From Chlorogloea sp. CCALA 695 (GTDB lineage: Bacteria; Cyanobacteriota; Cyanobacteriia; Cyanobacteriales; Chroococcidiopsidaceae), in assembly GCF_003003885.1 (NCBI RefSeq), contig NZ_PVWN01000002.1, forward strand, positions 162,668 to 226,667: 64,000 nucleotides of DNA, in the 5' to 3' direction. Under the pieces are notes generated by a model, which had not been told where the DNA came from, ran no database searches, and saw only the letters and a list, made by a program, of their open reading frames with translations. Positions 63,723 to 64,000 of this stretch are shown piece after piece (the first letter of the stretch is position 1; every line of letters begins with the position of its first letter). Both the position numbers and the translations under genes were made by a program.

Positions 63723-64000
63723 ATGCTATTGTCTGAACGTCATGTTATTAATCCAAATCACAAAAATTATAAAGAAATAGATAATTTAGCTTTCTTATCT
63801 AAAAATCTTTATAACGTTGCAAATTACATTATTAGACAAGAATTTATTAACAATCATAAATATCTCAAGTATAATGCAATTCAAAAACAATTACAGAATC
63901 AAATAGATTATAAAGCTTTACTTTCCAAAGTTAGTCAACAAATTCTTATAATTTTAGATAAAAATTGGCAAGGTTTTTTTGAGGCTACAAAATCTTATAA
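63723..64000 (+). CDS. tnpB: TnpB, N-terminal part (runs off the window)
   Basis: Ninety-two codons open to the window edge, starting at the ATG that abuts the tnpA stop. MLLSERHVINPNHKNYKEID and LAFLSKNLYNVANYIIRQEF are the typical N-terminus of cyanobacterial IS605/IS607 TnpB, an RNA-guided DNA endonuclease related to Cas12. The catalytic RuvC region and the guide RNA end lie beyond 64000, so activity cannot be judged. Confidence 0.82.
   Translation, partial: MLLSERHVINPNHKNYKEIDNLAFLSKNLYNVANYIIRQEFINNHKYLKYNAIQKQLQNQIDYKALLSKVSQQILIILDKNWQGFFEATKSY

Overview
The window is cyanobacterial chromosome. The octamer GCGATCGC (HIP1) and near variants recur throughout, and the genes are cyanobacterial markers: the mycosporine (sunscreen) genes mysA-mysB-mysC, a Ycf23 homologue, OpcA with the oxidative pentose phosphate genes, a Psb32-like TPM protein, the long AdoCbl-dependent ribonucleotide reductase and several cyanobacteria-restricted small proteins. 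Base composition is moderately AT-rich. I cannot fix the genus. No rRNA, tRNA or CRISPR array was seen.

Layout. 0-1.5 kb: TM2/SHOCT protein, helix-hairpin-helix protein and signal peptidase I. 2.0-5.4 kb: mysABC, giving mycosporine-glycine; no mysD or mysE follows. 5.8-7.4 kb: ArsA/Get3-type ATPase and an NTF2-like protein. 7.5-12.1 kb is an accessory island: a VapBC-type toxin-antitoxin pair bracketed by 40-bp direct repeats, a SAM methyltransferase gene split by a 2.2-kb group II intron, and a second (RelE-like) toxin-antitoxin pair. 12.3-26.8 kb is mostly housekeeping: ycf23, DegT aminotransferase, FetB-like permease, a TIR-like protein and a NADAR protein, cysK, rpoZ, a SpoIIE-type phosphatase, smc and a PRC-barrel protein.

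27-31.9 kb: hybrid histidine kinase, diguanylate cyclase, cobyrinate a,c-diamide synthase. 31.9-37.2 kb: fbp-tal-zwf-opcA, the pentose phosphate operon, reading leftwards. 37.4-45.8 kb: six exopolysaccharide genes reading leftwards (Wzy/O-antigen-ligase-like, polyprenyl-phosphate sugar transferase, WecG, two GT4, one GT2). 46.0-52.4 kb: an RRM protein, a small conserved protein and a 1836-codon ribonucleotide reductase gene with three LAGLIDADG inteins. 52.5-57.0 kb: a scar joining an IS5-like transposase stub to an old hsdM fragment, a secreted protein, and a restriction-modification pair whose methylase carries an N-terminal nuclease domain. 57-62.8 kb: Psb32-like, DUF4346, DUF309, lptA-lptB-lptF/G and icd. 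63.1-64 kb: an IS607-family element with a decayed tnpA and a tnpB that runs off the window.

The main observations come from reading across gene boundaries. (1) The methyltransferase is restored exactly if 9110-11308 is spliced out, and exon-binding sequences matching the 5' exon can be found. (2) The inteins sit at active-site positions, two of them separated by only ten host residues, with catalytic cysteines as +1 splicing nucleophiles. (3) A 37-nt palindromic repeat is inserted in frame both in one intein and in the tnpA relic, about 14 kb apart. (4) The apparent type I hsdM/hsdS pair without hsdR looks like a two-subunit, BcgI-style restriction system.
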